This document shows, in pieces, positions 1 through 6,469 of a stretch of DNA of 9,001 nt. A model generated the notes under the pieces. The model saw only the letters and a program-made list of their open reading frames with translations, ran no database searches and had not been told where the DNA came from. Positions within the stretch are counted from its first letter, which is position 1; each line of letters begins with the position of its first letter. The stretch is from Planctomycetaceae bacterium (GTDB lineage Bacteria > Planctomycetota > Planctomycetia > Planctomycetales > Planctomycetaceae), in assembly GCA_947479075.1 (NCBI GenBank), contig CANJZR010000121.1:1-9001 (forward strand), in the 5' to 3' direction. The translations under genes and the position numbers were made by a program.

Positions 1-745
1 CACGCACGAGGAAAGCCATCGGAACTCCCTGCCAGTGCCCCAGCCCCTTGCCACCCATTTCTCCGATGGCGACGTGTTCCGCATTCATCCCGGTGACCGA
101 ACCCACGAAACCGGCGTACGAGACATTCACGAACGGAATGCTCCCCTCTGGCTCAGCCACGATAATGACGGCGTGTTCCTGAAGCCCCCAATCGATGGCG
201 TAATCGAGGACTCGTCCGTGGTAGAGCGTTCCGTCCTTGGTCGCCTCGCCCATGATCGCGAACCCGCTGCAGTGAAACAGCTCGGGGATGAAGTTCGCCA
301 TCTGGGCCTCTTCGAGGGAGAGCCCCGAACCTGCCGCGAGACCAGCGATTTCTTCGTGATACTTCTTCGGAACGAACTTGTCCTGGATCGCGACAATCGA
401 CTTGATGGCGTCTCGTGGCCGCATTGAAACCGGGCCGATCTTGACGAGCTCTTTCCCCGCCTCGACATTCACGATGCGTCCCATGTTCTTCTGGACGCTC
501 TCCTTGAGCAGGGCACCATGCTGGTACCCCATCTCATAGGGACTCCCCTTGAGGTGCAGTACCGGATATCCGTTGATCTCTTCCAGCCATCCGTCGCCGC
601 AACGGGCAATCGTCCTGGCATCGGTTGTGCCCGAAATGATTCGCTGAGAAATCGGTGCCACCGCCGGACGCTCTTCGGCCCATACTCCGATGGCAGATGC
701 CTGGCCGACGACCCCGCAGACAAGACCGAGAATGATTCGACGCAT
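1..745 (-). CDS. C45-type Ntn-hydrolase (acyltransferase/hydrolase), exported; partial, N-terminal 248 residues
   Basis: The gene runs off the left edge, so only its first 248 codons are seen. A start ATG at 745 is preceded by GGAG nine bases upstream. Residues 1-18 look like a Sec signal peptide (MRRIILGLVCGVVGQASA, AxA-type site), which puts the product outside the cytoplasm. Residues 63-80 (VLHLKGSPYEMGYQHGAL) match the substrate-side opening motif of the C45/acyl-CoA:6-aminopenicillanate acyltransferase family. The stretch HCSGFAIMGEATKDGTLYHG (158-177), followed by GRVLDY, matches that family's 'C[ST]xF...GEAT.DG...GR..D' core. C159 is therefore the expected N-terminal nucleophile, exposed by self-cleavage; this is a family inference. 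Bacterial members hydrolyse or transfer acyl groups on amides, and the substrate here is unknown. It lies 184 bp after thiO with no sign of coupling. Two shorter minus-strand frames inside it are shadows. The rest of the enzyme lies outside the window. Confidence 0.8.
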   Translation of the reverse strand, partial: MRRIILGLVCGVVGQASAIGVWAEERPAVAPISQRIISGTTDARTIARCGDGWLEEINGYPVLHLKGSPYEMGYQHGALLKESVQKNMGRIVNVEAGKELVKIGPVSMRPRDAIKSIVAIQDKFVPKKYHEEIAGLAAGSGLSLEEAQMANFIPELFHCSGFAIMGEATKDGTLYHGRVLDYAIDWGLQEHAVIIVAEPEGSIPFVNVSYAGFVGSVTGMNAEHVAIGEMGGKGLGHWQGVPMAFLVR

Positions 746-929
746 AATCAAGCACTCCGAGACCGAATGGCTCAATGAATGGGAACACCGCTTCTTGAAA
801 TACCCGAGTCAAGGTAACAGAGTTTCAGCCACATCGGAAAGGGAAGTTCCCTCATCGCGGCAAATCAGTCACCACGCCGTCCACTTGCTTCACGATATTG
901 TGCACACAGTCACCCGATTCGGCAGACCG
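746..929. other. intergenic gap between thiO and the C45 hydrolase gene
   Basis: This 184-bp gap must hold the 5' leader of the C45 gene and any promoter of its own. I see no convincing -35/-10 pair. Two short symmetric sequences stand out: AGGGAAGTTCCCT at 840-852 (6-bp arms around one base) and TGTGCACA at 899-906. Either could bind a dimeric regulator, but sites this short also occur by chance. No terminator with a T-run follows thiO. Confidence 0.35.
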
Positions 930-2015
930 CTAAAATCCAAACGCTTTGAACGCATCAGTCAGGCTCTGCCGCTGAACCAGCTTGACCACCAGCTCAGCTG
1001 TCGCGGGCGAGAGATGGAGTCCCGAGCGAAAATGACCAGTCGCGACGATCAGGTTGTCCCGTCCGGGAACCCGACCGATGAATGGCCGGTTCCGCACGGC
1101 ACACGGCCTGAGTCCGGCCCAGCAGTATTCAATCTCGGCGGTTCGCAGGGCAGAGCAGATGACGCTGCCGAACTCCATCAGCCCTGCGATCGCTTCGTCG
1201 GTGTTCTGTTTCTCGTATCCGGCCAACTCCTCGGTCGCACCAATCAGAATCCGTCCGTCCAGCCGCGGAACGATGTACCGCTTCTCGCGTTCAATGACAT
1301 GTGACAACTTGACCGAGGAGGGAGCCAGCAACGCGATTTGGCCACGTACAGGGACAATCTCGGTCGCGACCCCCACTTGTGACAACAACAGGGGAGACCA
1401 GGCGCCAGCAGTGACGATGAACTGTCCCGCAGTGATCTCTTCCGCTGGCGTCACAGCTGCGGTAATGCGTCCCTGGTGCGATGCCCAGCCGGTCACCGGG
1501 CAATTGGGCGAAACCACCACGCCAGCGAGTTCACAGGCTCGCAGCAGGGCCTGCAGGTGCCGGGGATTTCTGACCTGACACAGATCGGGCAGCAGGAAAC
1601 CAGCCTCAGCGCCGGAGAACTCAGGTTCAAGTTCACGAATCGCTGACGGCTCCAACCACTCGGTCCTGGCACCAATCGCTGTCCATTGCGCTCGATACTC
1701 GGCCAGTTCATCTATGGTGCCGATCGCGAGTTCCAGTCCACCACAGCGCTGAAACTGATTATCGAGGCCGGTCACCTCGCGCAGCTCCGCAGCCAAATCC
1801 GGCCACAACTCACAAGTCCGAGCCGTCAGCTGGGTGAGCGGATCACTCATCGCACCAGGGTAGCCGGGCGGCAGAATACCCGCGCCAGCCCAGGATGCTT
1901 CACGTCCCGGAGCGGCCTGATCGCAAACGCGGACAGAGAACCCGAATTGAGCCAGTCTCCAGGCAGTGGTCAGGCCAATCACGCCCCCACCAATCACCAG
2001 ACAGTCAACCGCCAT
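930..2015 (-). CDS. thiO: glycine oxidase ThiO (FAD-dependent, DAO family)
   Basis: This 361-residue protein is close to the usual length of ThiO (Bacillus subtilis ThiO is 369). ThiO oxidises glycine to iminoglycine/glyoxylate with O2, giving H2O2, and supplies the imine for the thiamin thiazole ring. The N-terminus has the FAD-binding Rossmann motif VIGGGVIG (7-14), then GREASWAGAGILPP (37-50), which is characteristic of ThiO. Further family marks are PVRGQ (222-226), RYIVPR (246-251), GLRP (301-304) and ATGHFRSG (325-332). Y247, R303 and R330 line up with the glycine-binding Tyr246, Arg302 and Arg329 known from B. subtilis ThiO. There is no signal peptide, so it is cytoplasmic. The start lies only 4 bp after the stop of the cytochrome gene, with AAGGG inside that gene's end, suggesting translational coupling. 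No thiS, thiG or thiE is present in the window. A related D-amino-acid or sarcosine oxidase is the alternative, but the motifs favour ThiO. Confidence 0.92.
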   Translation of the reverse strand: MAVDCLVIGGGVIGLTTAWRLAQFGFSVRVCDQAAPGREASWAGAGILPPGYPGAMSDPLTQLTARTCELWPDLAAELREVTGLDNQFQRCGGLELAIGTIDELAEYRAQWTAIGARTEWLEPSAIRELEPEFSGAEAGFLLPDLCQVRNPRHLQALLRACELAGVVVSPNCPVTGWASHQGRITAAVTPAEEITAGQFIVTAGAWSPLLLSQVGVATEIVPVRGQIALLAPSSVKLSHVIEREKRYIVPRLDGRILIGATEELAGYEKQNTDEAIAGLMEFGSVICSALRTAEIEYCWAGLRPCAVRNRPFIGRVPGRDNLIVATGHFRSGLHLSPATAELVVKLVQRQSLTDAFKAFGF

Positions 2016-2019
2016 GCGA

Positions 2020-3903
2020 CTAATTACCCTTCAGTGCTTCGCGGAACCGGCTCCCCAGAGCGGCACAGTCCATTCCGTAGCACTTGTTGATGGCATCGTT
2101 CATGGCCGTGCCAGACTCCAGAGACTTGATCAGTTCGCCAAACCGGGCGGGACCGCCATTGGCCACCAGGTACTCCACCAGAGTGAGACCCACAGACGCC
2201 ACGGAACTGGGGGAGTAAGACTCATCTGCAAAGACATCTTGAGGATTCGCCAGGGCCGGGACAATGGTCGCCGCTTCCTTCCGCATCGCATCGAGATAAG
2301 GGTTCCGTCCCGCGACCTTCAGGGCCATCGACAGCCCCGTCCCCCGCAGCATCCAGTTCGGCAAATCCGCACCGGTCCGTTTGAGATATGCGCCTGTCAG
2401 CTGGTCGATCAGATTCACTCGCAGACCCGGCGTCTTGGGGGTGACCTGATCTCCGACATCCTCCAGGACGATATATGCGTCTTCGAGTGTCGGAGAGATC
2501 ACCAGGTGCCCCTGCATTCTTTCCTGAGTCGGACGCCCGTTCACAGTCAGGCTGAACTCCTCGTACCCAAACCGGTCCTTCATCACGAAGACCGCCAGTC
2601 GGCCCTTCCAGATCGGACCAGCGGTGCCACCAAACCCTTTGCGCAGCATCGCGAGGTGTTCCTTGGACCAGGCCTCCACCTGCTTCAGTCGTGGTTCGGG
2701 GGCGTTACCAATGATCAGCAGTTCATCGCTTTCGAGTGTTGTCGCAGTCTCCTGAGGAAGAGCTTTGGAGAACTGCTGCAGCGACTTCTCTTTCCGCAGG
2801 GTGTTGAACTCAGCTGGAGAGATTTTGGTAGCCATCTCCTTGGCCTGTTCGGTATCAGACTTTACGAAGCTGCGGAGCGGGGCCTTCGGGTCGGTACCAT
2901 CAAAGACGCAGCCTTCGTCGAACCAGGTGACGAGGTCATCGTAGTTCTTCCTGGTCAGCCGAATTTCGTCGCCATTGGGCATCCGGGGATTCTCCAGTCC
3001 CCCCGTCAATCGAAAGAGCCGACTCTTCTCTTTGGGTTCGCCAGGCAGGACGACGATCCCGCTCTGCCCGCCACGCATCATGTCGTAGAAGGTCTCCAGC
3101 GACAGCCCCCCGCGCGGTTCTTGTCCGGAGTGACAACGCAGACACAGATTCGCCATGAATGGGGCAATGTCCCGGGTGAAGGACACCTTCTCGGTCCCTT
3201 TGGCTTTCACAATCTTGATCTTGGCATCGGCTTCTTCAGCTTCTGCCTTTGTGCGCAGCGAAGCGAGAGCTTTCTCCTCGCTTTCCCCATCGAACATCGC
3301 ACCTTCGGCGACCCACTTGGAGATGATGTTGATCTGCTCTTTGGTCAGTCCCGCGTCATCCTTCGGCATGCGCAGGTTCACATCGTCCGGAGCCAGTCGA
3401 TAGAGAATCAGGCTCTGTTGCGGCGACCTCGGGGTCAACAGCGGACCGGTTTTGCTCCCCTTCTTCCAGCTTGCAAACGTATCGAGTCGCAGGCCTCCCG
3501 ATTGTGCAGACGGACCATGACAGCTGACACACTTGTCGTTGATCAGCGGGGCGACCTGCTTGGTGAAGCTGACGCCCTGGTTCTTCTCACGAACACCGAC
3601 CGCTTTGCCCTGAGCCTTGTCGAGGTTCTTGCGGTAGTCGGAAATCTTCTTGTGAATCGACTGAAACGCCTTATCCGTGGTCTCGATGCCGGCCTCTTTG
3701 GCGATCTCTTCGATCCGGGTTTCAGCAGTTTTGAGGAGTTCCTCGGCTTCGGTGTATTCCTTCTTACGAAGATGGCTCGAGACGGCGGTGAGTGACTTAC
3801 TGACCTCGACAATCTGTTTCTTTTGGGCGGGAGTGATCGCAGCCCATCCGGCACAGGCGAGCACCAGCAGAAGCGAGGCAGTCAGAATCCAGCGGGCCAT
3901 CAT
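2020..3903 (-). CDS. exported di-heme planctomycete-type cytochrome c protein with degenerate peptidase-MA-like C-terminal domain
   Basis: This 627-residue protein has an N-terminal export signal (MMARWILTASLLLVLACAGW). Cleavage near residue 21 is likely; VLAC at 14-17 is a weak lipobox alternative. Residues 25-105 are charged and helical. Two homologous cytochrome c domains follow: 111-206 with CVSCH (125-129) and distal M179 in RMP, and 240-336 with CLRCH (254-258) and M308 in RMPN. Both begin VSFT and end in FDG, so they are an internal duplication. They should bind two covalent hemes outside the cytoplasm. Residues about 393-625 follow the layout of peptidase-MA/gluzincin domains, including LPNWMLRGTGLSMA (514-527) and a C-terminal helical part with EYLVANGGPARFGELIKSL. 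The HExxH position reads DQLTG (500-504) and the 'WxxEG' glutamate is R520, so no zinc site is visible. A GAGG at 3909-3912 serves either ATG (3903 or 3900); the second has the better spacing. Its role is unknown; electron transfer or a heme-bearing scaffold is possible. Confidence 0.9.
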   Translation of the reverse strand: MMARWILTASLLLVLACAGWAAITPAQKKQIVEVSKSLTAVSSHLRKKEYTEAEELLKTAETRIEEIAKEAGIETTDKAFQSIHKKISDYRKNLDKAQGKAVGVREKNQGVSFTKQVAPLINDKCVSCHGPSAQSGGLRLDTFASWKKGSKTGPLLTPRSPQQSLILYRLAPDDVNLRMPKDDAGLTKEQINIISKWVAEGAMFDGESEEKALASLRTKAEAEEADAKIKIVKAKGTEKVSFTRDIAPFMANLCLRCHSGQEPRGGLSLETFYDMMRGGQSGIVVLPGEPKEKSRLFRLTGGLENPRMPNGDEIRLTRKNYDDLVTWFDEGCVFDGTDPKAPLRSFVKSDTEQAKEMATKISPAEFNTLRKEKSLQQFSKALPQETATTLESDELLIIGNAPEPRLKQVEAWSKEHLAMLRKGFGGTAGPIWKGRLAVFVMKDRFGYEEFSLTVNGRPTQERMQGHLVISPTLEDAYIVLEDVGDQVTPKTPGLRVNLIDQLTGAYLKRTGADLPNWMLRGTGLSMALKVAGRNPYLDAMRKEAATIVPALANPQDVFADESYSPSSVASVGLTLVEYLVANGGPARFGELIKSLESGTAMNDAINKCYGMDCAALGSRFREALKGN

Positions 3904-4155
3904 GTTTGCCTCGTATCATGGATCGAGCCGGTCGGGACACCGGAATCAGCCGTCTGCACAAGGAGCAACGGTTCCCGCACGCCCCATCACAGCTGTATCC
4001 GAAGTCAAACCGCACGAGCCTCAATATACCGAGGACACTGACGAGAGAGCCAGCCGGTGGTGATCCGCACTTCGGAACTCAAGGCGACGGAGCTGTTCCG
4101 AATGAAGTGTCATCCGATACCGTCGCTTTGTGATTCGCCGGAGATTGCGATCGAC
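3904..4155. other. intergenic gap between folE and the cytochrome gene
   Basis: This 252-bp gap has no credible ORF on either strand. It contains the inverted repeat at 4071-4102, listed separately, which lies downstream of folE. It also contains a TATATT on the minus strand (aatata, about 4021-4026) that could be a -10 box for the cytochrome-thiO unit, though no good -35 box is found at 16-18 bp from it. The gap is long enough to hold a promoter for the unit that follows. Confidence 0.4.
4071..4102 (-). terminator. possible terminator or processing hairpin after folE
   Basis: TTCGGAAC (4071-4078) and GTTCCGAA (4095-4102) form a perfect 8-bp inverted repeat around a 16-base loop, beginning 54 bases past the folE stop codon. 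No T-run follows on the minus strand, so a classical Rho-independent terminator is not shown. It could equally be an operator or an RNA-stabilising hairpin. Confidence 0.35.
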
Positions 4156-4752
4156 CTACTGCCGGTTAATCAGCGACATCACTTCCGCACGGCTCGACTG
4201 ATTCGTTTTAAACAGCCCGCGAACGGCACTTGTGATGGTGACGGCTCCGGGCTTGCGGATGCCGCGGATCGACATACAGGAATGCTCGGCTTCGAGGACG
4301 ACAATCACTCCCTTGGCATCCAGTTCCTCGGCCATCATATCGGCGATCAGGTGCGTCATACGCTCCTGGACCTGCGGACGGCGGGACACCTCTTCCACGA
4401 CGCGGGCGAGCTTGCTCAGGCCGACGATCTTTCCCTTGGGGAGATATCCAAGATGGGCTTTCCCGAGGAATGGCAGCAGGTGATGCTCGCACATGCTGTT
4501 GAAGCTGATGTCGCGGACCAGCACGAGTTCGTCGAACGACTCGTCGAAGACCCGCCGCAGGTGGCGACGCGGGTCGAGGTGCAACCCGCTGAACAGTTCG
4601 GCGTACATCCGAGCCACGCGTGCCGGTGTTTCCAGCAATCCATTCCGATCCGGATCCTCGCCCACAGCTGCCAGAATCTCCCGCACCGCCCGTTCCATGC
4701 GTGGCAGGTCAGCTTGAAACGGAGCAGGGGAATCGTCTTTCGAGGCAGACAT
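4156..4752 (-). CDS. folE: GTP cyclohydrolase I (type IA, FolE)
   Basis: FolE converts GTP to 7,8-dihydroneopterin triphosphate and formate, the first step of tetrahydrofolate and other pterin synthesis, as a cytoplasmic homodecamer. The 198-residue protein matches the family from residue 15 to the C-terminus. The signature SMCEHHLLPFLGKAHLGYLP (86-105) supplies zinc ligands C88 and H91, and C159 lies in EAEHSCMSIRG. The C88-C159 spacing of 71 equals that of Cys110 and Cys181 in the E. coli enzyme. H90 corresponds to the catalytic His112. ETPARVARMYAELFSG (41-56), GLSKLARVVEEVSRRPQVQE (111-130) and the C-terminal R-AEVMSLI segment are also standard. It is therefore a zinc-dependent type IA enzyme and not the FolE2/COG1469 type. 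The Shine-Dalgarno is weak, with GCGAG about 13 bases upstream. It stands alone, 157 bp after the carrier gene and 252 bp before the cytochrome gene, and no other folate gene is present. Confidence 0.97.
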   Translation of the reverse strand: MSASKDDSPAPFQADLPRMERAVREILAAVGEDPDRNGLLETPARVARMYAELFSGLHLDPRRHLRRVFDESFDELVLVRDISFNSMCEHHLLPFLGKAHLGYLPKGKIVGLSKLARVVEEVSRRPQVQERMTHLIADMMAEELDAKGVIVVLEAEHSCMSIRGIRKPGAVTITSAVRGLFKTNQSSRAEVMSLINRQ

Positions 4753-4782
4753 GGATTGTTGATCTCGCAGAATTTCAGTTCA

Positions 4783-4802
4783 CCCGGGCATAATCAGCCG
4801 GG
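4783..4802. promoter_or_regulatory. imperfect inverted repeat in the folE leader
   Basis: CCCGG (4783-4787) and CCGGG (4798-4802) frame an AT-rich centre, and one bulged base extends the stem to six pairs. It sits 31-50 bases upstream of the folE start, between the hairpin at 4832-4862 and the gene. It could be an operator or a leader hairpin. TATTAT on the minus strand further upstream resembles a -10 box but lacks a good -35 box. Confidence 0.25.
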
Positions 4803-4831
4803 TCATGCAGAATAATAGTCATTCAACGCCA

Positions 4832-4862
4832 GTCGCCCACGACGTTTCGCGCCGTGAGCGAC
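4832..4862 (-). terminator. hairpin downstream of the MFS carrier gene, likely transcript end
   Basis: On the minus strand GTCGCTCACGGCG and CGTCGTGGGCGAC pair over 13 positions around the loop CGAAA. Two of the pairs are G-U, which pair only in RNA from the minus strand (they become A-C mismatches on the other), so the structure fits the direction of transcription. It begins 48 bases after the carrier's stop. No clear T-tract follows, so it may be an unconventional or Rho-assisted terminator. Confidence 0.5.
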
Positions 4863-4909
4863 AGACAGACAACTGACCAGACAAGACTTAAGCGTCAACA
4901 GCGACTCGC

Positions 4910-6256
4910 TTAGTGCGGCAGATTCACACTACCGCTGCTTTCTCCGGCCTTCTTCGGAGGATGGAAGAACAGCAACAGCAGAATCGCGGCGACCACGGCT
5001 CCCCCGGCGGGATAGAGGAACAACTTCCTGTAATTGACCACAGCGTCCACTCCCTCGCCGGTGGTATTGATCTTCTGAACGACTGGCCAGATGAACCGCG
5101 ACAAAATTGGGCCCATGCCCAGTACTAGGAAGTTGAACAGCCCCTGGGCACTCGTCCGTGAGTCTTTGGGAAGAAACTCATCGATGAAGATGTACAAAGT
5201 GGCGAAGTAGAACGCGTAGCAGACGCCATGCAGCAGGTTGGCCGCCACGGCGACGTATGGATTCGGAATCAGAGCAAAGATCGTGAAGCGGACCGCATGC
5301 CCAAGAATTCCGATGATCATCGTCTTGCGCCATCCCAAGGTGGCCAGCACCGGAGCCAGAACGGCCATCGTGACGATTTCAGCGACCTGGCCGATACTCA
5401 TCGCCGTCTGCACCCAGTTCGAGGGAACGCCGACCTTGTTCAGGTACGTGAAGGCATAGAAGAAGAACCCGTCATGCACGGTCGCATCGATTAAGGTGAC
5501 GATAAACAACACGAGAATAAATGGCGTAGCGAGATTCTTGAGCGATGCCAGACCAGCTGTCGACTCCTGCCCGGCAACAGCAGGTTTGGGAGGAGTGTGG
5601 GGCAGAATCAGGCTGTAGGCAGCCATCAGAATCGAAGCGGCACCCGCCACGGTGAAGGCCATCGCTTGTCGGTCAATCAGGGCCTGACCACTCAGCGATG
5701 TCTGGAACACCGTTCCCAGCCATTTCACGAACCCACCGGCAGTGGCCATGTCGGGCACCTTGGCCCAGTCCACCAGAATGAAGATGAACGGCCACGCCGC
5801 CGCAATCCAGCCGAGCGTTCCCCACAATCGCACAGGGCCAAATTCTTTCTGCGCGTCTTTAAGATTCGCAAAGCAGATGGCGTTCGTGATCGAGATCGTT
5901 GGAACATAGAACAGGCAGTGAATCGCCATAAACGTCAGCATCATCGGGAACGATTTGACCTGTCCCATGCCGAGCAGGGCGAGGCCGCCGATGAACTGGC
6001 TGAGAGACAGAAATTTCTCTGCTGCGAAGTTCCGGTCCACGAATGCATTCGTAAAGAACATCGCCAGGATGGCTGACAGCGGAAAGCAGATATTGATGGC
6101 TGTCTGCTGACCTTCGGTGAAGTCCAACCCAGCCTTACCGAAGTAACCAAAGCTGACGGGCAGCCAGCAGCCCCAGATGAAATACTGCAGAAAGAGCATC
6201 ACCGACAGTCGAACCTTCGGGCTCGTTGCGGGGAGGGCTGACGAGTCATTCGCCAT
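4910..6256 (-). CDS. MFS carrier, nucleoside:H+ symporter (NupG/XapB-like) family
   Basis: This 448-residue inner-membrane protein has about 12 hydrophobic segments (roughly 17-37, 50-72, 83-100, 104-126, 145-165, 200-217, 244-264, 281-303, 311-330, 336-357, 371-393 and 412-431). Several stretches match the E. coli NupG pattern as I remember it: FLQYFIWGCWLPVSFGYF (22-39), YVPTISITNAICFANL (117-132), PVRLWGTLGWIAAAW (141-155), and the second-half motif IDEFLPKDSRTSAQGLFNFL (358-377). The family imports ribonucleosides with protons. Planctomycete relatives are numerous and their substrates are mostly untested, so a sugar or uronate substrate is also possible. The start ATG at 6256 has GGAG (6264-6267) seven bases upstream. 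It lies 213 bp after the esterase gene, with an inverted repeat array between them, so co-transcription is uncertain. An inverted repeat TAAGCG/CGCTTA (4889-4912) overlaps its stop codon. Confidence 0.9.
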   Translation of the reverse strand: MANDSSALPATSPKVRLSVMLFLQYFIWGCWLPVSFGYFGKAGLDFTEGQQTAINICFPLSAILAMFFTNAFVDRNFAAEKFLSLSQFIGGLALLGMGQVKSFPMMLTFMAIHCLFYVPTISITNAICFANLKDAQKEFGPVRLWGTLGWIAAAWPFIFILVDWAKVPDMATAGGFVKWLGTVFQTSLSGQALIDRQAMAFTVAGAASILMAAYSLILPHTPPKPAVAGQESTAGLASLKNLATPFILVLFIVTLIDATVHDGFFFYAFTYLNKVGVPSNWVQTAMSIGQVAEIVTMAVLAPVLATLGWRKTMIIGILGHAVRFTIFALIPNPYVAVAANLLHGVCYAFYFATLYIFIDEFLPKDSRTSAQGLFNFLVLGMGPILSRFIWPVVQKINTTGEGVDAVVNYRKLFLYPAGGAVVAAILLLLFFHPPKKAGESSGSVNLPH

Positions 6257-6262
6257 GAGAAA

Positions 6263-6274
6263 ACTCCGGGGAGT
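6263..6274 (-). promoter_or_regulatory. small hairpin covering the Shine-Dalgarno of the MFS carrier gene
   Basis: On the minus strand ACTCCCCGGAGT can fold back on itself (four to five pairs, loop of two to four bases), placing the GGAG ribosome-binding site in the 3' arm. It is short and may be chance. A second stem, GCTCCG/CGGAGC (6295-6310, 4-base loop), lies further upstream in the same leader. Confidence 0.3.
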
Positions 6275-6374
6275 CGATCAAGAGTGTCGCGGACGCTCCG
6301 AGCACGGAGCTGTTACAGCCGGTCAACGTACTGGCCACGACAACGAAGAGCAAGCGGACGGGGTGAGAAGTGGT

Positions 6375-6463
6375 GAGTTGTCAGTCATCAGTCGTCAGTA
6401 AGAAGCCTGAAGGCAATGATCACTTTTCCTGACTGACCACTGAAAACTGATCACTGACAACTC
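6375..6463. repeat. inverted pair of heptamer arrays (NTCAGTN units) forming a long hairpin
   Basis: The left arm (6375-6399) and right arm (6439-6463) are inverted copies matching at 22 of 25 positions, with a 39-base loop. Each arm is built of 7-base units: GTCAGTC, ATCAGTC, GTCAGTA on the left, and on the complement of the right side GTCAGTG, ATCAGTT, TTCAGTG, GTCAGTC (continuing to about 6432). The right arm ends 7 bases from the end of the esterase gene, so the hairpin would form in its 3' untranslated RNA. It may end or protect that transcript. There is no T-run. Confidence 0.8.
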
Positions 6464-6469
6464 CTCCCC

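Noticed and set aside
127..723. Two minus-strand frames (127-468 and 469-723) in the C45 gene region
   Set aside because: They are in a different frame from the motif-bearing one that runs from 745 to the edge. Their Arg/Ser-rich translations are typical of shadow frames.
690..1304. A 204-codon plus-strand open frame across the thiO and C45 gap
   Set aside because: It overlaps the C-terminus of ThiO and the signal peptide of the C45 protein on the other strand, and its translation has no domain features.
1966..3795. A 609-codon plus-strand open frame opposite the cytochrome gene
   Set aside because: The minus strand there encodes a signal peptide, two CxxCH heme motifs and an internal duplication. 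The plus-strand translation shows no domain, is rich in Arg, Gln, His and Leu, and has no good start context. It is an antisense shadow of GC-rich codons.
3928..3943. CCGGT/ACCGG inverted repeat upstream of the cytochrome gene as an operator
   Set aside because: Five-base arms in GC-rich DNA are expected by chance.
4057..4815. A 252-codon plus-strand open frame opposite folE
   Set aside because: FolE on the minus strand is certain from its zinc and catalytic motifs. The plus frame has no recognisable features and spans both ends of folE.
4889..4912. TAAGCG/CGCTTA inverted repeat over the carrier's stop codon as a terminator
   Set aside because: Only six pairs with a 12-base loop and no T-run; the larger hairpin at 4832-4862 is a better candidate.
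6375..6463. CRISPR-like array
   Set aside because: The units are 7 bases without spacers and the two halves are inverted; there are no regular repeats of 25-40 bases and no cas genes.
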